Assembly: GCA_009801085.1 (NCBI GenBank)
Contig: VNWV01000003.1
Span: forward strand, 1,922,001-1,986,000
Source of the DNA: Lasiodiplodia sp. COLG20
Lineage: Eukaryota > Ascomycota > Dothideomycetes > Botryosphaeriales > Botryosphaeriaceae
Direction: 5' to 3'
Length of the DNA: 64,000 nucleotides
The notes beneath the pieces were generated by a model, which was not told the DNA's origin, made no database searches, and saw only the letters and a program-made list of their open reading frames with translations. This document shows positions 33,381 to 44,154 of this stretch, piece after piece. Each line of letters starts with the position of its first letter. Positions within the stretch are counted from its first letter, which is position 1. The position numbers and the translations under genes are program-made.

Positions 33381-36300
33381 ATGCCAGGCCCGCTGAGGGA
33401 GCGCGATCCCAACGCGCACGCGTCGAGACGCTCATCCATTCAGTTCCTCGATAATTTCCGACCCAAGTCGTATCTCTCTCACCAGCGTCTCCCGGAGCAT
33501 GACCTTGTCTCCGCCGACGAGTCCGAGGAGAACACGGCCCCGCACTTTATGACCAGCACTACTGCTTCCGCCTCACGCAGCGTCACCCCGCCGGCCCAAG
33601 CGCCCACTCACCCCAAGCCCCGCCGCACCCCAACGCCTCACTCGCTCCTTACCCTGGCCGCCTTCGGCTCCAAGCAACCAGGCAACGAGCACGTGGGTGA
33701 GGTTGCCGCCTCAGTGAAAGACACTAACGACCTCGCTGCTTCTTCGGAGCGCTCGTTACAGGTAAGCCCAAGATCTTGATCCATTGACGCATCTTGCTGA
33801 ACATGTCCTCCGCCTAGGTCGCCTCCTCCGATACTGCAGCTGAGAAACCGCTGCCGAGTCGTCCTGTCGCTCATGTTGTGAGCACCAGTTCTTACAGCGA
33901 GGGACGCACGCTCATCGACGCATCGGAAAGGCCTCTTCGCCGTTCGCCTGGCATGCCCGACGAAGAGGATTGGCCAACTCTTTCCCCTGCTCAGTCCGAG
34001 ACATCAAGCATCTTGCGGATTTCCTTTCAATCCCCCGCACAGACTCGCATACCCATGGATTCTGCGCCCAATCGTACGCCTGCTTCGCCTGGAAAGCAGC
34101 GGCCAACAATCAAGATGGTTGCCCAGAAGAGCAGCGAGAATATCTTACCATGCAGTAGTCAGACAGAGAAGATCTCAGCGCCTCCATCTCTGAGGTCCTT
34201 CAACCCAGGACCGGCACCTTCTGCTGGTCGGCCGGTCTCACCACCCAACCCAAAGAGCAACTCGGACGGCCACACTACCACATCCTCTCTTCCTCAGCCA
34301 AAGCCCAGGCTCGTAGACATCCCTTCACCCAAATCTAGGCAAGGACGCAGGCCCCCCGTCACCAACAGCGGCGCTATTCCTCGTCCGCGCGGCGTCACTC
34401 GCCCCAGTGGTGCTGTACAAGCCAACAACACACGCCAAAAACTTCACCAACCGCACTCGGATCACCCTCGCGGATATCCTCGCATGGAAATTCCAAAGTC
34501 AACCTCTCCTGAGCTTCGCTCAGGTACCAGCGGCACGGGACCCTCTCGATCTCCCACGGGCCACCAGGAGAATGTGCAGCGCAAGAAAAGTGCGATACCT
34601 GTCCCTTCCCGAACCACGTCTCCGCAATTGATCCCCTCCGGTCCTGTTGTCTTCACTCTGAAGGCCAAAGTATCCACGCCTTCGTCCTTGGGTGGCAAGT
34701 CATTGTCTACAATTGAGAGCGCCGACACTGGTAGGATCGAACAGGACATAGAAACCAATACCTTCATGAGACCTGGCCCGCAGCGTCGGCCTACTCTCAG
34801 CAAGACTTTCAGAGAGTTTAGGCATCTCAGTGCTGACACTGATGCTGACCCCACGACTATATCTGCGCAGACTGACACCACGGTGTCGCGGCCTTCGAGT
34901 CGAACGGAGAGCTTACTTTGGGTGGAGACGGAGGACAGCGAGGGAATTCGTACGAAGCGTCTTTCCTCTGGTGGATCTGGTGGATTGATGTCAGACTGTG
35001 GACCCACGCTGACTATCTCCCCAGATGCCGACGAACTGATCATGGGACGCAAGTCAACGCCATCGCCTCCTGTTCCTCCAGTCAGTACCGCGTCTGCCAG
35101 GTCATCGGACCACAAGTCTCGCGACCTGCACCGCAGGGCCGTCACTAATGAGCACCGTAAGGCCTCTGGTCAAGGTGATGTGAGCAGCGGGATGCGTGCT
35201 AAATTGAAGAACGCAGCTCCCGTGAAGACGCCTCATCGCCAGGACAGCGCAGATTCAATCCAGGCTGAGGATTTCACGGTCAGACCTGCAATTCAGCAGG
35301 AACACTTCAGTTCTGATTCTCTTCCGTACCTCTACTCTCGCCACAACTGTGCAAGCCAAGGTGCGGAGAGCATCCCAGATGACAAGGAGAGGCTTGCTGC
35401 AGTGTCTCAAACTCTGGCTATGCTCGAGGGCGGTCACAGGAACGGCGCCGAAAATCCCCAGTTCAAGCAAGATGCTGCACTAGCCAGAGCTTATATGAAT
35501 AAAGCTCAGAAGTCACCAAGCAGCGCCTGTTCGAGCGACGTCTTTGCGAGCAGTCAGGCTCATCGCAGCAGTGGTGGCTTGGTTCGTTCCGACTCTGGTC
35601 ATAGCACCGCTAGCAGCAAGCCTACCAACCTCTCTCGGGGCGCGATGAACATGAAGCGCTCATCGTCAGTGGTTTCTATAGCCTCGTCGCGTCCGCCGGT
35701 CCCAGCCAAAGACTATAAGTCTGCCTCGAAGGTTCCGTCCAAAAATCCCTCAGTCGAGAAGCGCAGTTCGGTCGGGCAGGTTGGTACGACCAGCTTACGG
35801 AGCCCTTACGGTCTTGCAAATGGTTACAGCGCAACTCCATCCAACATCCCTCAACCATCCAACGGATGTGGCTCGTCTGCACGTCTTAGTTCGAGACAGG
35901 CCATGACAGATACATCGCGGTCCGTTTCTGGGGAGAAGCGATCGATGTCAAAGACTAAGCTTACCATGTCTGGTTTCCGCGGTTTCTTCCACAAGAGAAA
36001 TGATAACAAATTCTTGAACAAGGCGGGAGATAAGAAGAAGCGCGCTAACACGAAGGTCACATCGACGGGGAGCCCAATGCCAGAGTTGGGAAAACGGTCC
36101 GGACACCGAGTCACAAAGACGTCTTCTTGTCGACGCAGCCCTGGCCGCGCAGGAACTCTGACCAAGGCTTGCCACAAGCACCCTGCTGAGTTCGTAGCTG
36201 CGTCGCCACCACCCGAGACAACGCAGAATTCCGATATCACGCAGACTACTGCCTTGGCTATGCACATCACGACAATGGCCCGAGAACAAGAGGATGGCTC

Positions 36301-36556
36301 GAAGAAGCATCAGTTGCTCTCTGTTGCAACTGCTATGCTTGGTGCCATCGACAGTGCAAAGCACGCAAAGATCGCCGCTGAACAAGCTGCACAGGCTGCT
36401 CGCGAGGCGAGTATGCACCAAGAAATGACGCGGCAGAGCCTCATCGCTATCAACAAGATTCTCACCAACTCGCCCGGAATCATGGGCACCCTTTCCCGTT
36501 CCCGTACCAGCCTACGCCAGAGGAGTTCACGCCCCTCCACTGTGGTGCAGGAGTGA
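33381..36556 (+). CDS. large Ser/Pro-rich protein of unknown function
   Basis: A 1039-aa protein in two exons, 33381-33761 and 33818-36556, joined over a 56-bp GTAAGC..TAG intron in frame. I do not recognise a catalytic domain. The N-terminus has SRRSSIQFLDNFRPKSYLSH. Most of the chain is Ser/Pro/Thr/Arg-rich and looks disordered, with many SP and RS sites suitable for phosphorylation. A basic patch GFRGFFHKRNDNKFLNKAGD and KKKR lies near 690-720. The last 130 residues are different: an Ala-rich helical segment (ALAMHITTMAREQEDGSKKH, DSAKHAKIAAEQAAQAAREA) and a basic tail. This C-terminal helix is the likeliest conserved module. It could be a cytoskeletal or scaffold protein, but that is a guess. 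Confidence 0.8.
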
Positions 36557-39277
36557 CTTCTAGCCATGGAGATGCTCGCTAGAGTTCCGCTTGAGAGCTT
36601 ACTATGACTTCCTGGTGTTATTTCGACTGGGTCCTCTCGATGATTACGATTCCGATGTTCTGAATAAAAAGAAACATTCTGACTGTGACGCCACCTGGGT
36701 ATTTCGTACTCCCGGCCCAAATACTGTCAAGACCCAAAGCCACAAATTTCCTTCGGCGGCTCTCGGCAGCTGCGTCCGCTCTTTAATTCATACACAGCGA
36801 AGAAACCGTGTTTCTGTTTGGTAACTCCCCTTCCCATGAGCATCTTGAATGCCGCTTCCGGTTGTCGATTCCACTTGGTCTGTACTTTCTAATCCGTATT
36901 GGGCCTATAGTTTTTCCTTTCTTTCTGGGGGTGATAATGCATGGGTGGAATTCGAGCGTGCACACTACATTTTCCTTTCTCGAAACTGCGGATGTTACCT
37001 TTCAACTTCGACGACTAATGATTTCCTTTGTGTGGAATTACTGCCGGTTATAAAATGAGGAGCGGTGACGACGGGATGAATAATGAAAGGGTTGCTTTCT
37101 CAGTGGGTGTTAGCTTTGCGTGTACTATATCTAGCGGGTGATTTGCAAATGAAAAAAAGATAAAACACACTGGTGGAGCCTAAGACAGAGAGGGGTGAGG
37201 CACAAAAGCACTGCCACCGTCTCCAAGCTTCAGGTTCAGTTGGTCCGATTCCAGCTGGCCAAGCTACTGGAGAAGGGATGACGCCTGGCCAGTTGACATT
37301 TTCTTTCGGCCTAGAGTCGAGCTGCACAGATCTAGAAGAGGCTTCAACCCTGCTCACGAGTGCTAACCGACGAAGTGAACAGCAAGAAGCTCTCCCTATG
37401 CGCCATGGGCCGGCAATAAGTCCGACGCAAGTTTCCATGGACTTCGAATTTTTGTTGTTTAGGCAAGAAGGCCGTGGGCCACAAGCGGCAGATGTTCCTG
37501 CGCACGCTTTTCCGACGGATTTAGCAGCGCACACAAATGCAGCTGCAGTGTATGGTGCTGTATGCTCCGCAACAGAGCTGCCGCATTGGCTTAAGCTTGA
37601 GATTGCGAAGGCATAATGAAACAAAAGCCAGGGGGAAAACTTGTGCTGATCTCCGCTGTTTTGGAGCTTTTCCGATGCTAGTGGATCGCACCCACGTGGT
37701 GGAGTGCAGGAAAAAGGGCCTACAAGCGGCTCCCGATTTGGGGCATGGTCCGCCTTGGCGAGTAAAAGTAGGCAGCTGTGGCGAGCCGTGTGAAGTGTGG
37801 GGCCAGTCTGCAGGACTAGAGACAATGTCGTACTTCCGAACCGATCTATGGGAAGCCTCTGCGCTGATTAGCGGAAGTTCGTGGTCATGGCGCAGGGGCG
37901 GAGCGGAACTCCGCCATACATTAAGCACCAGTCGCCCCACCCTAAGCTGCTGCCAAGCCATGCGGGAGCACACGGCAATGAAAGCTCGGGTCATTGCCCT
38001 CCTGCAGGAGCGGCAAGTAGCACATAATACCCTACTTCAAACAAGACATTAGTGCGTGGCTCATAGGTGGCGTCCAAGGAACATTTGCCGAGGGGTCCGA
38101 ATTGGGGAAGTGGTTACAGCGGACGTCTTGTCTGGGCTGTCGGACATCGGACTTGACGAGCGGACATGTCGGAAATGTCTGAAGGTATGACGCTGCTTGC
38201 AATAGGGGTCGGTGAAAGGGTTGGTCATACGTGAGGGTTGAGGCTCTACCAAGCCACCATCTTGGCACTCGCGGAAGGACTATGGCGGCACCGAAGGCCC
38301 GCGGGCCCGCCAACGGGCCGAACAGTAGGTACGAGCGGGGAGCCCTTCACTGCAGCCGACCCGCTACTGAAACCACGACATCCAGCCGCCGGATCCTGAG
38401 CGGCCCGCGAGTTTCTTCATGGCGCTCAAGAGCAGATAAGCTCGCAACCGGAGTCCGCTCGTTTGGGCCTTGTGGGGCTGTCCCCGGATCGAGGCTCTCC
38501 CGGATTAGGCAAAGATCGCCTAATGGAGATGCGGAGATGTGCCTGCAAACATATAGTGGTTGGTGGAACCGGCGGACGTATGACCTATATTGCCTTCTCC
38601 GGCGGCAAGCATTGTACCGCAGACCCACATAAATGTTGGACATTGCTCGCGGAAACCGCCGGGAAGACGTTGGTAAAGACATGGAGAAGGGTCGAGCGTG
38701 CCCTGTTCACGATGGCAAATTTCCCAAGCAAGAAAGGAAGGTCCTTTGCAAAGGAGAAGCGCACAGTGGGAATCTGAGAATCTGAGACTTGTTGCTGCAC
38801 GTCGTTCGCCAAAGCTAAACAATAAGCATACTTTTTGTCTGCATGTAACTCCACAACCTTAAAATTTACCTAAAGCCACCTTCCATTGCGGGGGAGAGGT
38901 AAGCTCGTTAGTGCATCGGGGACTGTCAAGTGCTCCCATTGAAGGATAAATGCACGATTCTCTATTTAATTAGCGCCGAGATGTTCCTGCCAAGTAACGC
39001 CATGCTCAAGTGTTCGAAACAATGGCTGGCCAAGAAGCCTAAGATACGAACTACTCGCACGGCGGACTGAAGCGAAGCCGCCATAGCTCACGACACCGTA
39101 AGCCCACCGTGCAACGGGAAGCGCATGTTCTTTGGTCTAGATGTACTTGGCTGTTACAGTCATGATACGAGGCTCGGCGGGCAACTTTCTTGGTATGGGG
39201 TTTAAAAGGGCGCTGGAAAGGCGCCAAATCCAAATCAACAGCCCAGCAAGTCCACTGTCCTGCCTCCTATTTCCACA
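36557..39277. other. 2.7-kb region without a supported gene
   Basis: It holds the 3' UTR of the large protein gene and the upstream region of the pectate lyase. Around 37100-38050 several long frames overlap on both strands (up to 241 codons at 37100-37825 minus). None has motifs, a signal peptide or splice logic, so none is called. It marks the entry to an accessory-looking segment. Confidence 0.4.
39201..39207 (+). promoter_or_regulatory. TATA-like element of the pectate lyase gene
   Basis: TTTAAAA lies about 75 bp before the ATG at 39278, a normal distance for an inducible fungal secreted-enzyme gene. Confidence 0.4.
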
Positions 39278-40138
39278 ATGAAGTTCATCTACGCTGCTCT
39301 GACCGCCGCCGTGGCTGGTCTCGCCTCGGCCCAGACCCTCAACATCCCCACCCGCTCTGGAAGCATTATCTCTCTTTCCGAGCCCAGCGTCATCTCCGGC
39401 TCCAAGGACTATGGAAACCAGGAGTTCGACCGTGGCAGGGAGTGCGATACCGACGCCGACACCGGCAGCGACAGCGCCGTCTTCATTCTGAAGAACGGCG
39501 CCAGCATCTCCAACGTCATCATCGGCAAGAACCAGCTTGAGGGCGTCCACTGCGAGGGTGCTTGCACGCTGACCAATGTTTGGTTCCGTGACGTCTGCGA
39601 GGGTGAGTGAGGACCGAGAAAGGACTGAGAAGGCGCTGCTGACAAGTGATTCGAACATCAGACGCCATCTCCGCCCTCGGCACCGGCAACGTCCTGATCC
39701 AGGGCGGTGGCGCCCAGGAGGCCAAGGACAAGGTCGTCCAGCACAACGGCCGCGGCACCGTCACCATCAAGAACTTCACCGTCGTCAACGTCGGCAAGCT
39801 GTACCGCAGCTGCGGCGACTGCACCAACAACGGCGGGCCTCGCAACGTCGTCGTCGACGGTATCCGCGCCAACGGCGTGACCTCTGACCTCGTCGGCATC
39901 AACTCCAACTACGGCGACAGTAAGTGATGCCTTCTTCTTTCCTTTGCAGACAAGGACGTGGAGCTGACCACACGGCGTGTCACCAGCGGCTACCATCAGC
40001 AACTCTTGCGGCAAGAGCAAGAAGGTTTGCCAGGAGTACAAGGGCGTCACCAAGGGCAGCGGCAGCAGCGAGAAGGTCAGCACCACTGCCAACTGCAAGG
40101 GTGCTCAGGGCCTGCTTTCTTCTCTTCCCTCCTGCTAG
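39278..40138 (+). CDS. secreted pectate lyase, polysaccharide lyase family 3
   Basis: Cleaves polygalacturonate of plant cell walls by beta-elimination. Three exons, 39278-39602, 39662-39919 and 39987-40138, with 59-bp and 67-bp introns, give 244 aa, the usual PL3 length. Residues 1-18 are a signal peptide ([18 protein letters not shown]). The PL3 single-domain beta-helix is recognisable by [101 protein letters not shown] and [12 protein letters not shown]. Lys and Arg candidates for catalysis lie in the VVQHNGRG and KLYRSCGDC segments. The 3' intron was placed at 39920-39986 because it restores the C-terminal Cys-containing block ([21 protein letters not shown]). Using the nearer CAG at 39949 would make a 30-bp intron and break the family sequence. 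Confidence 0.9.
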
Positions 40139-40803
40139 ATCACCCCGGCTGGGAAAAAAGGGCTTGAAAAGAGCATCACGCTTTTATGACTGACCTGCGG
40201 AGCTTGCCCAACATCCAGCAACCTAATCTACAATGAGAACGGCCGTCTCAGTGGATGGAAGCTGGGCATGGTGTATGGATCCGTCTTTCCGTAAATATTT
40301 GAGTTTAGCTGTAAATACATCTATCTTTCCGCGGCAAGATCTTCCCGTTGGTCGTTCTCGTTGAGACACTCAAGGATCTACTGATAAGTGGCGTCACCGC
40401 CATGGCTGTCTCAGTGACAAAGTTACTCTTGTTAAACCGTGCACAGCTCACTGCATATTTGACTGGGGCTGTTCAAGGGACACAGAAACTCCAGCATAGA
40501 GTAGCGACGGATTGTAGCTCGTTTGCTAAAGAAAGTCACTACGATTACATATGACGCAGTACATGATCATCAGCACTTGGCTTGTTAGAGGACCATGATG
40601 GTCCGTGACATCCCCTCAAGTCCCTGTCTTCATATCCAGCAATCAGAAATGGCGAGGTCGACTGTGGTATGCCTAGAACCGAAATTTCTTGGGGGATTCC
40701 TGCGGGGGATCGAGTAGATCGGGAGGAGCGGTGCAATTGCACCAGGAGGTGTGGTCACAGCTCTTGCTATTCAGATATCGTTAGCCGGTGTACTGATGGT
40801 TGT
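40139..40803. other. intergenic region, no gene seen
   Basis: 665 bp between the convergent pectate lyase and small secreted protein genes. It should contain both 3' UTRs; a TAAATATTTGAG stretch near 40290 may belong to the lyase 3' end. Confidence 0.4.
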
Positions 40804-41010
40804 CTACAGATTAATATACCAGGGAGTGATCCAGGCTTTGGTACGTTCGTCAAGACATTGACGGAAATAGTGGCAAGCGCCGCAAGCTTCGTAGGAGTAG
40901 TCCTTGTTGCACGCTGCCGGCTGACGAGGGGCGTTGGGATTGGTGAAAGCAGATGCGCTTACTACAAGCGCTGTGGAGAGAAGAGAGAAGGTAAGCGTGG
41001 TGAAGTGCAT
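40804..41010 (-). CDS. small secreted Cys-containing protein, candidate effector
   Basis: A 68-aa protein. Residues 1-21 are a clear signal peptide (MHFTTLTFSLLSTALVVSAS then A). The mature part of about 47 residues has four cysteines at 34, 43, 46 and 52, enough for two disulfides, in AACNKDYSYEACGACHYFRQ. I do not recognise a family. A TATA box sits 65 bp upstream, and the leader is A-rich before the ATG. The 3' end is uncertain: a GTACCA donor followed by a TAG acceptor 41 nt later could replace the last 13 residues with a short alternative tail. It is convergent with the PL3 pectate lyase. A role in plant interaction is inferred from size, secretion, cysteines and neighbour only. Confidence 0.65.
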   Translation of the reverse strand: MHFTTLTFSLLSTALVVSASAFTNPNAPRQPAACNKDYSYEACGACHYFRQCLDERTKAWITPWYINL

Positions 41011-41074
41011 TTTTGCAAGTTCTCGGCAGATTTTCTTGTTGCGAAAGGAAGTTCAGAGGTTGACTACCGTTCTC

Positions 41075-41080
41075 TTTATA
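41075..41080 (-). promoter_or_regulatory. TATA box of the small secreted protein gene
   Basis: The minus-strand sequence reads TATAAAGAG, 65 bp upstream of the ATG at 41010. Its position supports both the gene call and the chosen start. Confidence 0.55.
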
Positions 41081-41524
41081 TCTTTCAAATTATCGAATGC
41101 GGGGAAGTGGGCGTAGTACAAAGCATATATGGAATTGGAGTAGTAGCGTTGGTATCCACTTGCACCTGTAGCTGAGGTACTGCTACATTGGATGCAAAGT
41201 AGCACTGCGTGCGTCTAGCCAGCGAATTAGCGTCGAAGCCGTTGCTCTTTCTATCTTGACAATGTGTTACAAGTACCAGGAACCTGTCCCTTGCGGATTC
41301 CCGGACAGCAAACAATGGCAGACTGAGGCCGTACAAATCAACGCAGCGGGCCCTTGCAGGGCTCCAAGATTTGAGATGAGGGAGAGTGGTTGGCAAGGCG
41401 GAGATGGTGCACAGAGCTGCCCATTCCCGATGCGGCTAGCGAGAGGCAGTTGCGCACCGGCCAGGCAGCACGACACACGCTGCTTTTCTCCTCGCCATTC
41501 CAGCATCATGCAACACCACAAGTC
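41081..41524. promoter_or_regulatory. region between divergent secreted-protein and glycosylase genes
   Basis: About 440 bp between the TATA box of the secreted protein gene and the start of the glycosylase gene. It is expected to hold the glycosylase promoter; no motif is recognised. Confidence 0.35.
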
Positions 41525-42475
41525 ATGGTTCAGACGCGTGCCAGCAAAACAAAGCTAGCGGAGCCGCCCGCAAACGCCGAGTCAACACCGCCCGGCGACG
41601 ACTCACGATCCGAGCCTGACACGGCCATGCACGAGAGACGAGACATCACCCGACCGGCCTCCACCTTCAGCGGCCGCCTCCAGCAATTCCACTACCCCGA
41701 CAGTGAGACCACCAGTCCGGGGGAGACGGCTTCTCCGCAAGCCAGCTCCTCCAGACGTGCACTGAAGCGAGCCAGGACCACCCCAGGTCTCACCACCAGC
41801 GCCGACCGCGCGGCCACGCAATCTCCCGCGAAAAAGCGACGTGCGTCCAGCAAATATGCCCCGCCGTCTCAGTATGCCCACCTCAAGCCTCTGACGGACA
41901 TTCTCGAGCCCGACCTGATTTGCGTGTTTGTCGGTTTCAACCCGGGTGTGCGGACCGCGACCGCCGGCCATGCATACGCCCATCCGTCAAACCTGTTTTG
42001 GAAGTTGCTGCACTCATCCGGCTTGACCGATCGACTGTGCCGCCCGGAAGAGGACGTCGATCTGCCGCGCTTGTACTCAATGGGAAACACTAACCTTGTG
42101 TCGCGTCCAAGCAAGAATGAGGCCGAGCTGTCCAAGGCTGAGCAGGCCGCCGGTACGCCGATTCTCGAGGCCAAGATCCGGGAGTACAAACCCGAAGCCG
42201 TGTGCATCGTGGGCAAGGGCATCTGGGAGTCCATATGGCGATGGCGCTACGGCCGCAATCCCTCCAAGGCCGAGTTCAAGTACGGCTGGCAAGACGACCA
42301 GGACAACATTGGCAAGGACCATGTCTGGCAAGGTGCGCGTGTTTATGTCGCCACGGCGACCAGCGGCCTGGCCGCCTCCACCAGCCCAGCCGAGAAGGAG
42401 GCCATTTGGAGACCGTTCGGGCAGTGGGTCAAGCAAAGACGGGAAGAGCGTTCCACAGCATCATCATCCAGCTGA
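41525..42475 (+). CDS. thp1: mismatch-specific thymine/uracil DNA glycosylase (TDG/MUG family)
   Basis: A base-excision-repair enzyme that removes uracil, thymine or damaged pyrimidines opposite guanine. It has 316 aa and a single exon. Residues 1-115 are a Ser/Thr/Pro-rich, basic tail (AKKRRASSK), likely non-specific DNA-binding. From about 120 the MUG/TDG fold is clear: LEPDLICVFVGFNPGVRTAT carries the GxNPG motif with catalytic-type Asn139. AYAHPSNLFWKLLHSSGLT and DLPRLYSMGNTNLVSRPSKN follow. VYVATATSGLAAS is the second active-site motif that inserts into the helix. The frame is open upstream to 41390, but the ATG at 41525 (MVQTRASKTK) is the first good start. Confidence 0.9.
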   Translation: MVQTRASKTKLAEPPANAESTPPGDDSRSEPDTAMHERRDITRPASTFSGRLQQFHYPDSETTSPGETASPQASSSRRALKRARTTPGLTTSADRAATQSPAKKRRASSKYAPPSQYAHLKPLTDILEPDLICVFVGFNPGVRTATAGHAYAHPSNLFWKLLHSSGLTDRLCRPEEDVDLPRLYSMGNTNLVSRPSKNEAELSKAEQAAGTPILEAKIREYKPEAVCIVGKGIWESIWRWRYGRNPSKAEFKYGWQDDQDNIGKDHVWQGARVYVATATSGLAASTSPAEKEAIWRPFGQWVKQRREERSTASSSS

Positions 42476-43275
42476 AGCTTGTGATGCCACTTCCGTCACC
42501 ACAATCCCCTGAGCTAACGCCATATGGGCCAATGCCGAGCTCATCATCGAATGAACGCTGCGCGACCTGGAATACCAAGTCATCAAAACCAGGTTTCTCT
42601 CCTCGTGGTGGATTCAGCTGTGCCCTCTCGAGAGTATACAGCGGTGCGGCGCCCCACTTCGTACCGCGGGCAACGAAGGTAGCTGTAGTCATGGGACCTG
42701 CTGATGCAAGGCACGAGAGGGACCCAGCTGCTCGGGTCCCCTCTGCATCGTGTGAGCGCACCAAATAATCGAGATCTGATTGAGCTCGCTTCAGCGGACG
42801 CGCCCGACGGTTCTGTCGAGTGAGTAATGGAAATGCCGATTGACATTACCGAATACGGTATGAGCAGTGGGACCACCGCATGGACGATCTCGTGGACATG
42901 ATTCCAACAACGCCGCAACGCCGCTACCTTCTCAACCTCGACTTCACAATGTTCTCGCTCGTAGAAGAATAGAGTTGCGAAAGAAAAACGTTTCATGCTG
43001 CATTTGTATATAGCTTCGTAAAATATGTGCAGAGAATTTTGCAAAACCCAACATAACCCTGCTGTCTGACACCACCCAGGCCGCCGTATATGCAAGTCCT
43101 CCCAGGTATGTGCGCCATTACCAGACCTCCAACATGTATGCATCCAAGAGAGAGCCCCCCCACGCGAAACGCCGGCGCGGATAGATGATGAAAGCAGACG
43201 CCGACGTAAAACGCCTTATCCACCAGGTAGTTCCCCGATCCCCTAAAAAAAATAATACAACGTACAAACACATCA
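42476..43275. other. intergenic region, no gene seen
   Basis: 800 bp between the convergent glycosylase and small heat-shock genes. It should contain the 3' UTRs of both. Confidence 0.45.
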
Positions 43276-44154
43276 TCATGTTTCCCCCTCACAGTCCTCA
43301 ATGTCGACCTGCTTAGACCGTGCGCCGGTCCGGACGACCTTGGGCACCAGCACTCTGAGCAAGCCCTGGCCCAGCCTGGCCCTGATGGCAGACGCATCGA
43401 CGTCGGTTGGGAAGGTGAATGTGCGCTGGTAGTGGCCAACGCGGCGCTCGCTCAGCCACTCGCGGACGAGAGGCTTCGACGGCTGCGCCTCAAGCGACGC
43501 CATCTTCACATCTTCGTCCTCCTGCTGCTGCTGCTGTTGTTGTTGTTGCTGCTGCTGCTGCTGTTCGTCCACGACCATGTTGTCTTCGCTGCACGTGCTG
43601 CTCCCGCTCGTCGACGCCGACACGCTCGGCCTCCTCGGCTTGTTGCCAACGCGAATGGGCCGCAGCAGGCCCCATTCGGCCTCGAGGTCGACCTTTTCGA
43701 TCTTGGCGTCGATGGACAGCGTGCGGCGGTCGATCCAGTCGAGGCGCACGGCCCCGCGGTCGGCGACGCCGGGCAGCTCGCCCTCGAGGTAGAAGGCGCT
43801 CTCCGTCTCGCGCACGTCGAAGTCGGGCGCCAGCGCGTCGCGGCGCCGGCTGCGCAGCCGCTGCTGCATCGCGATGGCCTGCGCGCCGTACGGCTGCGGC
43901 GTGGGCGACGTCGTCGTGGCCGTCTTTGTTGGCTGCTGTTGCTGCTGCTTCTGCTGGTGGATGCCGATGTCCTTGAGCATCGCTGCGACGAGGCTGCGGC
44001 GCAGCTGCGCGGCCTGTTGGGCTTGTTGAGGCGAGATGAGGTTTCCTCCCTTTACGGCTTGCTGTTTGTGGTTCTGCGTCGCGGTGGCGCAGGCGGTGGG
44101 GCTAGGGGTGGCGGTGCTGCCGCGGTGGTGGTGGTGGGAGGAGAGGCGCGCCAT
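43276..44154 (-). CDS. small heat-shock protein (Hsp20) with polyQ insertion
   Basis: An ATP-independent chaperone that holds unfolding proteins; 292 aa in a single exon. The N-terminal 100 residues are Gln/Thr/Ala-rich. The alpha-crystallin domain starts near 110 (FDVRETESAFYLEGELPGVA then RLDWIDRRTLSIDAKIEKVD). It is interrupted by about 70 residues containing a Ser-rich part and 14 Gln at 198-211 (codons CAG5-CAA4-CAG5), flanked by acidic residues. It resumes at RRVGHYQRTFTFPTDVDASA and GQGLLRVLVPK, the last being the Hsp20 G-x-L motif. An insertion between the strands is known in the fungal Hsp30 class, which supports this assignment. The ATG at 44154 has an A-rich context. A palindrome about 360 bp upstream is listed separately. 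Confidence 0.85.
   Translation of the reverse strand: MARLSSHHHHRGSTATPSPTACATATQNHKQQAVKGGNLISPQQAQQAAQLRRSLVAAMLKDIGIHQQKQQQQQPTKTATTTSPTPQPYGAQAIAMQQRLRSRRRDALAPDFDVRETESAFYLEGELPGVADRGAVRLDWIDRRTLSIDAKIEKVDLEAEWGLLRPIRVGNKPRRPSVSASTSGSSTCSEDNMVVDEQQQQQQQQQQQQQQEDEDVKMASLEAQPSKPLVREWLSERRVGHYQRTFTFPTDVDASAIRARLGQGLLRVLVPKVVRTGARSKQVDIEDCEGET
43522..43563 (-). repeat. CAG/CAA trinucleotide repeat encoding 14 Gln
   Basis: Read on the coding strand there are five CAG, four CAA and five CAG codons inside the Hsp20 gene. The CAA interruption would slow slippage. Confidence 0.9.

Noticed and set aside
37100..37825. 241-codon minus-strand frame
   Set aside because: No motif or signal peptide, and comparable frames exist on the plus strand over the same bases.
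39920..39949. 30-bp intron at the pectate lyase third exon
   Set aside because: Too short for splicing and it breaks the PL3 C-terminal sequence; the 67-bp intron ending at 39986 restores it.
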